From the NCBI GenBank assembly GCA_034926235.1, contig JAYFRE010000084.1:1-34944 (forward strand): a stretch of 34,944 bases of DNA, written 5' to 3'. Under the pieces are notes generated by a model, which was not told where the DNA came from, did no database searches, and saw only the letters and a program-made list of their open reading frames with translations. Positions 8,498-16,646 of the stretch are shown here, in pieces; the first letter of the stretch is position 1; each line of letters opens with the position of its first letter. The translations under genes were made by a program, and so were the position numbers. The stretch comes from JAYFRE01 sp034926235. Lineage in GTDB: Bacteria > Pseudomonadota > Alphaproteobacteria > Rhodospirillales > Magnetospirillaceae.

Positions 8498-9934
8498 GTG
8501 AACTTCAACCCGGCTATGATCGTACCGGAGCTCTTCCAGCTTCTGCTGATCCTGGTGCTGATGGCCCAAAGCCTGTGCAAGGGCAAAAGCGGCATCGGCG
8601 CCCAGACATGGACTCCCATCGCGGCGGCCTTCGGCATCGTGTTGGCCGTCTGCGCCCTGCCCAACAGGGGCGGCATGTTCTATGGCGTCTATGAAATCGA
8701 CGGACTGTCCCAGTTCTTCAAACTGGTCATCGCCGCCGGTTTCTTCGTTACCACGCTCAACGCCTCGCACCAGCCGACGCTGGAAGCCGAGAAGCGCGCC
8801 GATTACTACATGTTCCTCGCTTTGTCCGCCTGGGGGCTGATGCTGCTGGCTTCGGCCACCGAGCTGTTCACCCTCTATATCTGCCTCGAACTGTCCTCTT
8901 ACAGCCTCTATGCGATCATCGCTTTGCGGGCTAAGGAAAAGGGCGCGGCGGAAGCGGCAATCAAATATATCCTTTACGGCGCTGTGGCGACCGCCCTGGC
9001 CCTGTTCGGCCTGTCCTACGTCCTGGCCGCCCAGCACACCACCTATATCGCCGCCTTGTCCGAACTGTCCTGGGCCTGGGCTGACCAGCCGATGGCGGTG
9101 ATCGGACTCAGCCTGTTCATGGCCGGCATGTTCTACAAGCTGGCGCTGTTCCCGTTCCATTTCTGGTGCCCGGACGTCTATCAGGGCGCCAGCAACGAAA
9201 CCGCCACCTTCGTCGCCACCCTGCCCAAGCTCGGGGCGGTGGTCGTGCTGATACGCCTGTCCTCCTTCCTCACCCCCGGCCTGGAAATCACCACCATTCT
9301 GGCCGTGTTGGGCGCGGTGTCGATGACCTTCGGCAATCTGGCCGCCCTGGCGCAACGCGACGTCAAGCGGATGCTGGGCTTTTCCTCGGTCGCCCATGCC
9401 GGCTATGTCATGGTCGGTCTGGTCGCCGGCACGCCCCAGGGCATGGCGGCAGCGGCGTTCTACGCTCTGGCCTACATGTCCATGAATCTGCTGGTATTCT
9501 GGGTTATCAGCCGGGTCGCCACCGATGGACGCAATTTGCAGCTGTCCGATCTGAACGGACTCTACAAGCGCGCCCCGATCCTGGCCCTGGCGCTTGGCGT
9601 CGGTGCCCTGTCCCTGGTCGGCCTGCCGCCGACGATCGGCTTCATTGGCAAGCTGTTCCTGATCACCGCCGCCTGGGACCATGGTTATAACTGGCTGGTC
9701 GTGATCCTGGCGGTCAACAGCGCGATTGCCGTCTATTACTACTTCGCCCTGGTGCGCCACGCCTTTGCCGAGGATCAAACGGCCGAGGAAGAGACCACCA
9801 AGGTCGCTCCCGACACCAGCGCCTTGAGCTTGGTGGGTGCTAGCGTGTTGAGCCTCGCAGTCGTGCTTTTGGGCATCTTGCCCAGCACGGTGTTCAATTA
9901 CGCCGTGGCCGCCGGTCAGGAATTGATCCGCTAA
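8498..9934 (+). CDS. nuoN: NADH-quinone oxidoreductase subunit N (NuoN)
   Basis: NuoN, the antiporter-like subunit normally nearest to NuoK/J/A, 478 residues (usual 475-485). It begins at GTG 8498 with AGGGAGA eight bases upstream, 12 bases after nuoM. The family residues are visible: Glu in LYICLELSSYSLYAI (helix 5), Lys in MFYKLALFPFHFWCPDVY (helix 7), Lys in ATLPKLGAVVVL (helix 8) and the KRMLGFSSVAHAGY segment. The WCPDVYQGA stretch is characteristic of NuoN rather than NuoM or NuoL. It is the last gene of the operon, followed by a strong terminator. Confidence 0.96.
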   Translation: MNFNPAMIVPELFQLLLILVLMAQSLCKGKSGIGAQTWTPIAAAFGIVLAVCALPNRGGMFYGVYEIDGLSQFFKLVIAAGFFVTTLNASHQPTLEAEKRADYYMFLALSAWGLMLLASATELFTLYICLELSSYSLYAIIALRAKEKGAAEAAIKYILYGAVATALALFGLSYVLAAQHTTYIAALSELSWAWADQPMAVIGLSLFMAGMFYKLALFPFHFWCPDVYQGASNETATFVATLPKLGAVVVLIRLSSFLTPGLEITTILAVLGAVSMTFGNLAALAQRDVKRMLGFSSVAHAGYVMVGLVAGTPQGMAAAAFYALAYMSMNLLVFWVISRVATDGRNLQLSDLNGLYKRAPILALALGVGALSLVGLPPTIGFIGKLFLITAAWDHGYNWLVVILAVNSAIAVYYYFALVRHAFAEDQTAEEETTKVAPDTSALSLVGASVLSLAVVLLGILPSTVFNYAVAAGQELIR

Positions 9935-9956
9935 CCGAGGATCATTTCGTCAAACG

Positions 9957-9998
9957 AAAAAAACCGGCGCGGGCCTTAAATAGCCCGCGCCGGTTTTT
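9957..9998. terminator. Bidirectional rho-independent terminator
   Basis: A perfect 14-bp GC-rich stem (9961-9974 with 9983-9996, AAACCGGCGCGGGC and its complement) with an 8-base loop, CTTAAATA, extended by two A-T pairs to 16 bp. It is preceded by an A-run and followed by TTTTT, so it can stop transcription in both directions. It lies 25 bases after the nuoN stop and about 55 bases beyond the end of the convergent DUF421 gene. Confidence 0.93.
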
Positions 9999-10050
9999 GT
10001 TTCATGATGGTCCAAGCGCCACACGGTTTCGCCCCGTGTATTTCCTGGGT

Positions 10051-10701
10051 TCACCCCAGCACCCGCCCGTCATCCATCACGAACACCAGATGGTTATTCC
10101 AGTACTCGGCCAGGAATACATTTTCCCGAACAATGCCGCGACGCTGAATTTCCTGATCGAGCCAGGCTTCGTCCCGGCCGCAGTCCTTAAGTTCACAGAT
10201 GCGGGGTTGGCCGTCTTTCATGACGATGAATGGCGGCAGTTGGCCTTCGTCGCAGATGACCGTCAACTGTCCATTGGGTTCGATCTGGGCATAGCGGATT
10301 TTTTGGAACGAGCCAATACCTTGGCTGCGCAATTGAGAGGCAACGCTGAGAATATCGATCTTGTTCTGCTTGTGCTTGATGTTGTCCATCAAGAAGCGGC
10401 CCTGACGGATAATCGGGATCGGGTCGCCGATTGTGATCGTCCGGAAGACCGACAGGTGCTTTCCGATCATATTCAGAAGCGAAATCAGGCCGACACCGAT
10501 CAGCAATACAGCGATGTACTGGTAGAAAGGAATATTTTCGTTGTAGATAACCCCGCCAATAATCCCTCCCAGCACGAAATTGCCGATGAAGTCGATCGGC
10601 GTCATCTGTGACAGCTGGGTTTTCCCCGACAGGTTCATATGAGTGATGATAATCAGAAAGCCGATGACGAACTTGAACAGCACTGCAAGGTAGTATTCCA
10701 T
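10051..10701 (-). CDS. DUF421/YetF-family membrane protein
   Basis: A 216-residue protein of the DUF421 (YetF/YcaP) family. It has three N-terminal hydrophobic segments (residues about 5-20, 37-52, 60-80) with the family sequence GKTQLSQMTPIDFIGNFVLG, then a soluble C-terminal domain (about 90-210) of the YetF type. The biochemical role of the family is not settled. The ATG has GGGAGTG eight bases upstream. The gene is transcribed toward the complex I operon and shares its terminator. By eye its base composition is lower in GC than the flanking genes (for example AATATTTTCGTTGTAGATAA), and the IPFYQYI form reminds me of Firmicutes members, so transfer is possible but unproven. Confidence 0.87.
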   Translation of the reverse strand: MEYYLAVLFKFVIGFLIIITHMNLSGKTQLSQMTPIDFIGNFVLGGIIGGVIYNENIPFYQYIAVLLIGVGLISLLNMIGKHLSVFRTITIGDPIPIIRQGRFLMDNIKHKQNKIDILSVASQLRSQGIGSFQKIRYAQIEPNGQLTVICDEGQLPPFIVMKDGQPRICELKDCGRDEAWLDQEIQRRGIVRENVFLAEYWNNHLVFVMDDGRVLG

Positions 10702-10736
10702 CGGGTGTCACTCCCATCGGAACGAGGGGTGGCGAT

Positions 10737-10755
10737 ATATACGAAACTTGTATAT
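10737..10755. promoter_or_regulatory. AT-rich inverted repeat upstream of the DUF421 gene
   Basis: ATATAC (10737-10742) and GTATAT (10750-10755) are exact reverse complements separated by 7 bases, about 36-54 bases before the DUF421 start codon. The site could hold the -10 region of that gene or bind a repressor. It is short, and only the symmetry and position support it. Confidence 0.35.
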
Positions 10756-10838
10756 TGGGGATAGAACACCGTACCGCATCAGTTCAGCGTGCTGAGATTT
10801 GACTTATAAACTGACGGAATGGAAAAAGGCCCGGCTGG

Positions 10839-10867
10839 TTGATAGATCGGGTGGTCCTGCTTATCCC
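10839..10867 (+). promoter_or_regulatory. Candidate sigma-70-type promoter for the TonB gene
   Basis: TTGATA (10839-10844), a 17-base spacer and TATCCC (10862-10867) lie about 69 bases before the chosen TonB start. The -35 matches five of six consensus bases, the -10 only three. The call rests on spacing and on the lack of a better candidate in the 234-base divergent region. Confidence 0.3.
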
Positions 10868-10935
10868 AAAGACATGTTTTCCCGAGAGATCGTAAACCGG
10901 CGATGGATAAAAGCTGCGTCCAGGGAAAGGACGGC

Positions 10936-11706
10936 ATGAACGGCCCGGTCGGCGGAGACGATGAGCCCGGGCTCAGCGCCGTCGATGCCTCCTCCAAAAG
11001 CCGGTTCTTTTACCCGGTTTCCGCTTTATTCCTTTCGCTCCTGCTGCATGCCGGCATAGCTGCGGCGGCTTTCCTGTTCCACGATCCCGCCGTCATTGCG
11101 GATGTTCCCCCCACCGTCATCATCCTGACCATGCCTGCGGAAGATGGGCCGCCCACTCCCCGGCCGCCCGAGATGAAGGCGCCGCTTCCGCCGTCTCCCG
11201 AGCCATCGCCACCCCCTGAACCGCAGTCGCCCAAAACCGCTCGGCCCCTTTTACACGCCAAGCCATCCCCACGCCCCCACGCCGAACGGAGCGAACCGCC
11301 GCCGGAATCCCGGCTCGTTTCCGCGCCGGAGACAGCCGGCGCAGCCAGCGCCATGCCAGCGGCCCCAGCGGCTTCAGCACCCGAAACAGAGCCGGGCGGT
11401 CCGCAGTCATCCCCGGAACCGGCAGACCGCACCGCCACCTATCGCCTGGGATCGGCTGACACGCCGAGTCCTCCCTACCCTATGAGCGCCCGGCGCAAAG
11501 CCCAGCAAGGCCAGGTTGTCGTCCGGCTGACGGTTTTGCCTTCGGGCCTGGTGGACAAGGCGGAACTGGTGGAAAGCAGCGGCGTGGCAGCACTCGACCG
11601 GGCCGCGCTGGACACGTTGAGACTCTGGCGGCTTCAACCGGCCTTGCGCGCCGGCGCCCCTATCGTTTCCCGGATCGAGATTCCCATAAAGTTCGTACTG
11701 GAATGA
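10936..11706 (+). CDS. TonB-family energy transducer
   Basis: A TonB-like protein of 256 residues from ATG 10936, chosen over ATG 10903 because only 10936 has a good ribosome site (AAAGGA, five bases upstream). Order: a cytoplasmic lead, one membrane helix (ALFLSLLLHAGIAAAAFLF, with the His of the family's SxxxH motif), a long Pro-rich periplasmic spacer (about residues 65-165), then a C-terminal TonB domain (about 180-256) with PPYPMSARRKAQQGQVVVRLTV and a final IPIKFVLE. It couples the proton gradient to outer membrane receptors. No exbB, exbD or TonB-dependent receptor lies in the window, so its partner system must be elsewhere. Confidence 0.9.
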   Translation: MNGPVGGDDEPGLSAVDASSKSRFFYPVSALFLSLLLHAGIAAAAFLFHDPAVIADVPPTVIILTMPAEDGPPTPRPPEMKAPLPPSPEPSPPPEPQSPKTARPLLHAKPSPRPHAERSEPPPESRLVSAPETAGAASAMPAAPAASAPETEPGGPQSSPEPADRTATYRLGSADTPSPPYPMSARRKAQQGQVVVRLTVLPSGLVDKAELVESSGVAALDRAALDTLRLWRLQPALRAGAPIVSRIEIPIKFVLE

Positions 11707-11968
11707 TCCTTATGGAGAATAAGCTTGCACAAAAGGATTACCCAAAGGCATGGGGTGACGATTACACGCCAAGGGGGTAATCTTGCTTGGCCCGCATCGG
11801 AGACATCCCGCACGGGCCGGGGTGGGGGAAACTAGCCGATGGCGATCCGCGAAAAATACGATTTTCCTGTCTTCACACTCATTCTGAGCTGTCCCGGACA
11901 TCAGAAACGAGAGACAAGCGGAAGAGAGCGGTGCCCCGTCGCCGGTCGCCTTTCGTTGGAGCGCGCTC
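11707..11968 (+). promoter_or_regulatory. Intergenic region before cydA, with an inverted repeat
   Basis: A 262-base stretch between the TonB and cydA genes holds no convincing gene. It contains GATTAC (11760-11765) and GTAATC (11777-11782), exact reverse complements 11 bases apart, and a related GGATTACCC at about 11735. I searched for an FNR/Anr box (TTGAT-N4-ATCAA), expected before many cyd operons, and did not see one. The cyd promoter presumably lies here but I could not assign -35 and -10 elements. Confidence 0.35.
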
Positions 11969-13546
11969 ATGATCGATGAATTCTTTGTTGAACTGTCTCG
12001 ATGGCAGTTCGCCGTTACCGCGATGTATCACTTCATCTTCGTGCCCCTTACCCTGGGCATGGTGTGGATTCTCTTCATCATGGAATCCGCCTATGTGATC
12101 ACCGGCAACGAAATCTACCGGGACATGACCAAGTTCTGGGGAAAATTGTTCGGCATCAATTTCGCCATCGGCGTCGCCACCGGCCTGACGATGGAATTCG
12201 AGTTCGGCACCAATTGGTCCTATTACTCGCGCTATGTCGGCGACATTTTCGGCGCGCCGCTGGCGATGGAAGGGCTGATGGCCTTCTTCCTCGAATCGAC
12301 CTTCGTCGGGTTGTTCTTCCTGGGCTGGGACCGGCTGACCAAGGTCCAGCATCTGGTCGTGACGTTCCTGACCGCGCTCGGCTCCAATCTCTCGGCTTTG
12401 TGGATTCTGGTCGCCAATGGCTGGATGCAGAATCCGGTCGGATCGCATTTCTCGCTGACCAATATGCGCATGGAGATGTCGAGCTTCTTCGACGTCCTGC
12501 TCAACCACTCGGCCCAGGTCAAATTCCTGCATACCGTGGCGGCGGGCTATGTCACCGGCGCGATCTTCGTCCTGGCCATCAGTTCCTATTACATCCTGAA
12601 GGGACGCGATCTCGGCTTCGCCAAACGTTCCTTCGTCATCGCCTCGGCCTTCGGTCTGGCGGCGGTCCTGGCGGTCATCGTCATGGGCGATGAAAGCGGT
12701 TACGGCCTGGGAGAAACGCAAAAGATCAAACTGGCCACGATCGAGGCGGAATATGACACCCATCCCGCCCCCGCGCCTCTGACCCTGATCGGCATTCCCA
12801 ACGACAAGACCATGTCGGTCGATTACGCCATCCGTATCCCGGCCCTGATGGGAATCATCGCCACCCGGTCGCTGACCACGGAAGTCACCGGCATCAAGGA
12901 TTTGATCACCGATGCCGAGGAACGGGTCGTTTCCGGCATGGTCGCCTATGACGCCATGACCCGCATCCGCGCCGGCGACGATTCCCCCGAAACCGCCGCC
13001 TTGTTCGCCGAACATGGCAAGAATCTCGGGCACGGACTTCTGCTGAAGCGCTACACCGCCGACGTCATCGACGCCACCCCGGAACAGATCGCCATGGCGG
13101 CCAAGGACACCATCCCCGCCGTCTTCCCGATGTTCTGGAGTTTCCGCCTGATGGCCGGATTGGGCTTCGCCATGCTGCTGCTGATCGGGCTGGCCTTCTT
13201 CTTCAGCCTGCGCCGCACGGTGGAGAAGCAGCGCTGGTTCCTGAAGATCATGATACTTAGCCTGCCCATGCCCTGGATCGCCTGCGAACTGGGCTGGCTG
13301 GTCGCCGAATATGGCCGGCAGCCATGGGCCATCAACGACATCCTGCCGACCTTCCTGGCGACGTCGTCCTTGTCCACCGGCGACCTGATCGTCAGTCTGG
13401 CGGGCTTCGTCCTGTTCTACACGGTGCTGCTCGTCATCATGGTCACGCTGATGCTCAAATCCATCCGCAAGGGACCGGCAGCGCTCGGCACCGGGAAATA
13501 TTTCGGCGAACCCGGCGTGGGCACCGCCCCCGCCCCGGCCGAATAA
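11969..13546 (+). CDS. cydA: Cytochrome bd ubiquinol oxidase subunit I (CydA)
   Basis: CydA (525 residues; E. coli 522) binds the three hemes and oxidises quinol while reducing oxygen at the membrane. His21 in MYHFIFVPLTLGM matches the heme d ligand (E. coli His19); HSAQVKFLHTV holds a further His ligand; WSFRLMAGLGF holds the Met ligand of heme b558. The quinol loop begins GDESGYGLGETQKIKLATIEAEY with the conserved Lys and Glu, and the GRQPWAI signature is present. The loop is of the long type, giving near E. coli length. The ATG has TTGGAG about 10 bases upstream. It is the first gene of the cydABX-cydDC-methyltransferase operon. Confidence 0.97.
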   Translation: MIDEFFVELSRWQFAVTAMYHFIFVPLTLGMVWILFIMESAYVITGNEIYRDMTKFWGKLFGINFAIGVATGLTMEFEFGTNWSYYSRYVGDIFGAPLAMEGLMAFFLESTFVGLFFLGWDRLTKVQHLVVTFLTALGSNLSALWILVANGWMQNPVGSHFSLTNMRMEMSSFFDVLLNHSAQVKFLHTVAAGYVTGAIFVLAISSYYILKGRDLGFAKRSFVIASAFGLAAVLAVIVMGDESGYGLGETQKIKLATIEAEYDTHPAPAPLTLIGIPNDKTMSVDYAIRIPALMGIIATRSLTTEVTGIKDLITDAEERVVSGMVAYDAMTRIRAGDDSPETAALFAEHGKNLGHGLLLKRYTADVIDATPEQIAMAAKDTIPAVFPMFWSFRLMAGLGFAMLLLIGLAFFFSLRRTVEKQRWFLKIMILSLPMPWIACELGWLVAEYGRQPWAINDILPTFLATSSLSTGDLIVSLAGFVLFYTVLLVIMVTLMLKSIRKGPAALGTGKYFGEPGVGTAPAPAE

Positions 13547-13559
13547 GGAGGACCGGACC

Positions 13560-14699
13560 ATGATTCTCGATTACGAAACACTGCAACTGGTCTGGTGGCT
13601 TCTGATCGGCGTCTTGCTGATCGGCTTTTCCGCGACCTCCGGCATGGATATGGGCGTCGCCATGCTGATGAACTTCATCGGCAAGCACGAAGATGAGCGC
13701 CGCGTCATCGTCAACACCGTCGCGCCCCATTGGGACGGCAATCAGGTGTGGCTGATCACCGCCGGCGGCGCAATCTTCGCTGCCTGGCCCGACGTCTATG
13801 CGGCGGCTTTTTCGGGCTTCTATCTCGCCATGCTCTTGGTGCTGTTCGCCCTGATCCTAAGACCGCTCGCCTTCGACTACCGCGCCAAGATCGACAATCC
13901 GGGCTGGCGCGCGAAATGGGACTGGGCCTTGTTCGTGGGCAGTTTCGTCCCCGCTTTGATCTTCGGCGTCGCCTTCGGCAATCTGCTTCAGGGCGTGCCG
14001 TTCCATTTCGACGAGATGCTGCGCATCCATTACGAAGGCTCGCTGCTGACCGCGCTGCTGCCGCTGCTTAATCCCTTTGCCATCCTGGCCGGCGTGATCA
14101 GCGTCGCCATGCTGACCATGCATGGCGGCGTGTGGCTGGAATTGCGCGCCGAGAACATCATCGCCGAACGCGCCCGCAAGGCCGTCATCGGCGCAGGAAT
14201 CGTCACCACGGTCCTGTTCGTTCTGGGTGGCATCTGGGTCGCCAGCGGCATCGACGGCTATCGTCTGGTCGAAAGCGGGAGCTCTATCCTGGGCAAGACC
14301 GTGGTCAGCGAACCCGGCGCCTGGATGGCCATTTTCAGCGCCATGCCGATCACGATCCTGGCCCCCGCACTGGGTATCGGTGGGCCGCTGCTGACCGCCT
14401 TCCTGTCCTGCAAGCGCCGCCCGGCGCTGGCTTTCGTCACCAGCATCCTGGGCCTGGCCGGCATCATCGTCACCGCCGGCGTATCGATGTTTCCCTTCAT
14501 CATGCCGTCCAGCACCGATCCCAAATCCAGCCTGATGGTCTGGGACGCCACCTCCAGCCCCCTCACCTTGACCGTGATGTTCTGGGCGGCGGCGATCTTC
14601 GTGCCGATCGTGCTGGCTTACACCTTCTGGTGCTATTGGCGGATGTGGGGCCAGGTCACGGTCGCGGACATCCGTGAGCGCAGTCATTCGGTCTATTGA
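13560..14699 (+). CDS. cydB: Cytochrome bd ubiquinol oxidase subunit II (CydB)
   Basis: CydB (379 residues, as in E. coli) is the second core subunit of the bd oxidase; it has the same fold as CydA but does not carry the hemes. The N terminus MILDYETLQLVWWLLIGVLL and the GMDMGVAML and HWDGNQVWLITAGGAIFAAWP segments are characteristic. About eight membrane helices are visible. The start lies 13 bases after the cydA stop behind AAGGAGGA, a strong ribosome site. Confidence 0.97.
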   Translation: MILDYETLQLVWWLLIGVLLIGFSATSGMDMGVAMLMNFIGKHEDERRVIVNTVAPHWDGNQVWLITAGGAIFAAWPDVYAAAFSGFYLAMLLVLFALILRPLAFDYRAKIDNPGWRAKWDWALFVGSFVPALIFGVAFGNLLQGVPFHFDEMLRIHYEGSLLTALLPLLNPFAILAGVISVAMLTMHGGVWLELRAENIIAERARKAVIGAGIVTTVLFVLGGIWVASGIDGYRLVESGSSILGKTVVSEPGAWMAIFSAMPITILAPALGIGGPLLTAFLSCKRRPALAFVTSILGLAGIIVTAGVSMFPFIMPSSTDPKSSLMVWDATSSPLTLTVMFWAAAIFVPIVLAYTFWCYWRMWGQVTVADIRERSHSVY

Positions 14700-14722
14700 C
14701 CCGTCCTTTTGGAGACCAGACG

Positions 14723-14833
14723 ATGTGGTATTTCGCTTGGGTTTTGGGTTTGGCGGCGGCCTTGGCCATCGGCGTGATCTGCGCCCTTAGGTTCGAGGCT
14801 GCTCATGCCGCCGACGAAGCACGCAAGGACTGA
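14723..14833 (+). CDS. cydX: Cytochrome bd small subunit CydX (YbgT family)
   Basis: A 36-residue single-helix protein, MWYFAWVLGLAAALAIGV, then ICALRFEA and a short charged tail ending in EARKD. The MWYFAWxLG start and the ALxxEA ending of the helix match E. coli CydX, which is needed for stable and active bd oxidase. It lies 23 bases after cydB, behind GGAG with an 8-base gap. Its last 29 bases overlap the cydD start in another frame. Genes this short are often left unannotated. Confidence 0.93.
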   Translation: MWYFAWVLGLAAALAIGVICALRFEAAHAADEARKD

Positions 14834-16646
14834 TCCTGATCCGGCCCCCGCCTTTGGCGCGGGGCCGGATTCCCCTGCCGGCGCTCCCGCCACGAATGCC
14901 GCCTCTTCCTTTCTAAAAAATCAGGCGCGCCGCGTGCGCGGACCTGTGGCGCTGGTCGCAGTCACAGGCATGCTCGGCGCCGGTCTGATGATCCTGCAAT
15001 ACCGCCTGCTTGCCGCGGCCATCAACGGTGCGGCGTTCGACGGAAAGACGCTGGATCAGCTTTGGCCCTGGCTGTGGCCGATCCTGCCCATCTTGTTCAT
15101 CCGCGCGGGCCTGGTCTGGCTATCCGAAGCCGCATCGGCCCTGGCGGCGGCCAGGGTCAAGCAGGCGGTGCGCGAAAGCGTGATGGACCGGCTGCTGGCG
15201 CTTGGACCGGTCCGGCTGGCCGGAGACCGCGCCGGCGGGCTTGCAGCCTTGCTGACCAGCGGCGTTGAAGCGCTGGAACCCTATTTCGCCCGGTTCCTGC
15301 CGGCGATGACCATGGCTGCGCTGATCCCTCTGGCGGTGGCGGCGATGGTGCTGCCCCTGGACTGGCCATCGACGGCGATCCTGGTCCTGACCGCGCCGCT
15401 GATTCCCTTGTTCATGATCCTGATCGGCAAAGGGGCCGAATGGATGAACCGCCGGCAGTGGGCGAAGCTGGCCCGCATGAGCGCTCATTTCCTGGAAGTC
15501 GTCCAGGGGCTGACCACACTGAAACTGTTCAATGCCAGCCGCCGCGAAGCCGAGATCGTCGCGCGGATTTCAGAAGATTACCGGCTGGCGACGATGTCGG
15601 TCCTAAGGGTCGCATTCTTATCGGCGCTGACGTTGGAATTCTTCGCCACGCTGGGGGTGGCGCTCGTCGCGGTCTTCATCGGTTTCCGCCTGATGTGGGG
15701 CGAAATGGATTTCCAGCGCGGCTTTTTCGTCCTGCTGCTGGCCCCGGAATTCTATCTGCCGCTGCGCACGTTGGGCGCGCATTACCACGCCCGGATGGAA
15801 GCCATCGGCGCGGCCACGGCCTTGGCCGATCTTCTGGCCCGGCCTATCCCGCCCGCTCCGCCTGCCCCAATGGCCTCCCCCCTGCCAGCGACACCGCCCG
15901 GCATCGTCTTCCAAGGCGTCCATCTCGATTACGCCGAGGGACGCAGCGGGCTGGCCGGTGCGGATTTCCACATCGAGGCCGGATGCGTCACTGCCCTGGT
16001 CGGCCCCAGCGGTGCGGGCAAAAGCTCGATCCTGTCCATTCTGCTGGGCTTTGCTGCACCGGGATCGGGACAGGTGCTGGTGGACGGTGTGCCGTTGGCC
16101 GGGTTCGATCTTCAGGCTTGGCGGCGGCGAATCGCCTGGGTGCCGCAACGCCCGCATCTGTTCCGGGCCAGCATCGCCGACAATATCCGCATGGGCGATC
16201 CATCCCTGACCCGGGAAGCGTTGGAAGAAGCGGCACGACAAACCGGCGCCTGGGATTTCATCCGATCCCTGCCCGACGGTCTCGATCACCCGGTCCAGGA
16301 AGGCGGTGGCGGTCTGTCCGGCGGGCAGGCGCGGCTGATCGCGCTGACACGCGCGGCGGCGCGGCGCAACGCCACCTTCCTGATCCTGGATGAGCCCACC
16401 GCCAGCCTGGATTCTGAGACCGAGCGCCGGGCAGCGCGGGCGCTGAACGAACTGGCGCTGGACCGAACCGTCCTAGTCGTCGCCCATCGTTTGGAAACGG
16501 TGCGCGCTTCTGATTCCATTTTGGTCGTCGAAGGGGGACGAATCGTCGAGAAGGGCCGGCATGAGGATTTGGTCCAAAACGGCGGACTCTATGCTGTCAT
16601 GGCCGCCAGCGGCGGCCTGATCGAGGGCGCGGGAGGACGGCGATGA
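14805..16646 (+). CDS. cydD: ABC exporter CydD (heme/thiol exporter for bd oxidase assembly)
   Basis: CydD (613 residues) forms a heterodimeric ABC exporter with CydC that is needed for bd oxidase maturation. An N-terminal membrane domain (about residues 45-330) precedes an ATPase domain with Walker A GPSGAGKSSI, signature LSGGQARLIALTRA and Walker B FLILDEPTASLD. SFLKNQARR at about residues 35-43 corresponds to the E. coli N terminus, so the first 34 residues, rich in Pro and Ala, are an extension. No other start codon lies between ATG 14805 and that block, so the start inside cydX is retained. Translation probably depends on that of cydX. Confidence 0.94.
   Translation: MPPTKHARTDPDPAPAFGAGPDSPAGAPATNAASSFLKNQARRVRGPVALVAVTGMLGAGLMILQYRLLAAAINGAAFDGKTLDQLWPWLWPILPILFIRAGLVWLSEAASALAAARVKQAVRESVMDRLLALGPVRLAGDRAGGLAALLTSGVEALEPYFARFLPAMTMAALIPLAVAAMVLPLDWPSTAILVLTAPLIPLFMILIGKGAEWMNRRQWAKLARMSAHFLEVVQGLTTLKLFNASRREAEIVARISEDYRLATMSVLRVAFLSALTLEFFATLGVALVAVFIGFRLMWGEMDFQRGFFVLLLAPEFYLPLRTLGAHYHARMEAIGAATALADLLARPIPPAPPAPMASPLPATPPGIVFQGVHLDYAEGRSGLAGADFHIEAGCVTALVGPSGAGKSSILSILLGFAAPGSGQVLVDGVPLAGFDLQAWRRRIAWVPQRPHLFRASIADNIRMGDPSLTREALEEAARQTGAWDFIRSLPDGLDHPVQEGGGGLSGGQARLIALTRAAARRNATFLILDEPTASLDSETERRAARALNELALDRTVLVVAHRLETVRASDSILVVEGGRIVEKGRHEDLVQNGGLYAVMAASGGLIEGAGGRR
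14839..14870. repeat. GC-rich hairpin at the cydX/cydD junction
   Basis: Six bases after the cydX stop, ATCCGGCCCC (14839-14848) pairs exactly with GGGGCCGGAT (14861-14870), and an inner GCC-TTT-GGC mini-stem closes it. It encodes the unusual CydD N-terminal extension. The arms share CCGGCCCC/GGGGCCGG with the hairpin at 18928. It may be a repetitive palindromic element, an RNA-stability element or an attenuator between cydABX and cydDC. Confidence 0.6.

Noticed and set aside
3135..9778. Very long minus-strand open frames (up to about 770 codons) opposite the complex I genes
   Set aside because: They are antisense to clear membrane subunits, have Gln/Asp/His/Arg-rich composition typical of reverse frames of hydrophobic high-GC genes, and lack ribosome sites and recognisable domains.
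11707..11968. Riboswitch or FNR box before cydA
   Set aside because: No known riboswitch core (fluoride, cobalamin, c-di-GMP, molybdenum cofactor) or TTGAT-N4-ATCAA box could be recognised.
11879..13561. 560-codon minus-strand frame opposite cydA
   Set aside because: cydA is unmistakable on the plus strand; the reverse frame shows only compositional openness.
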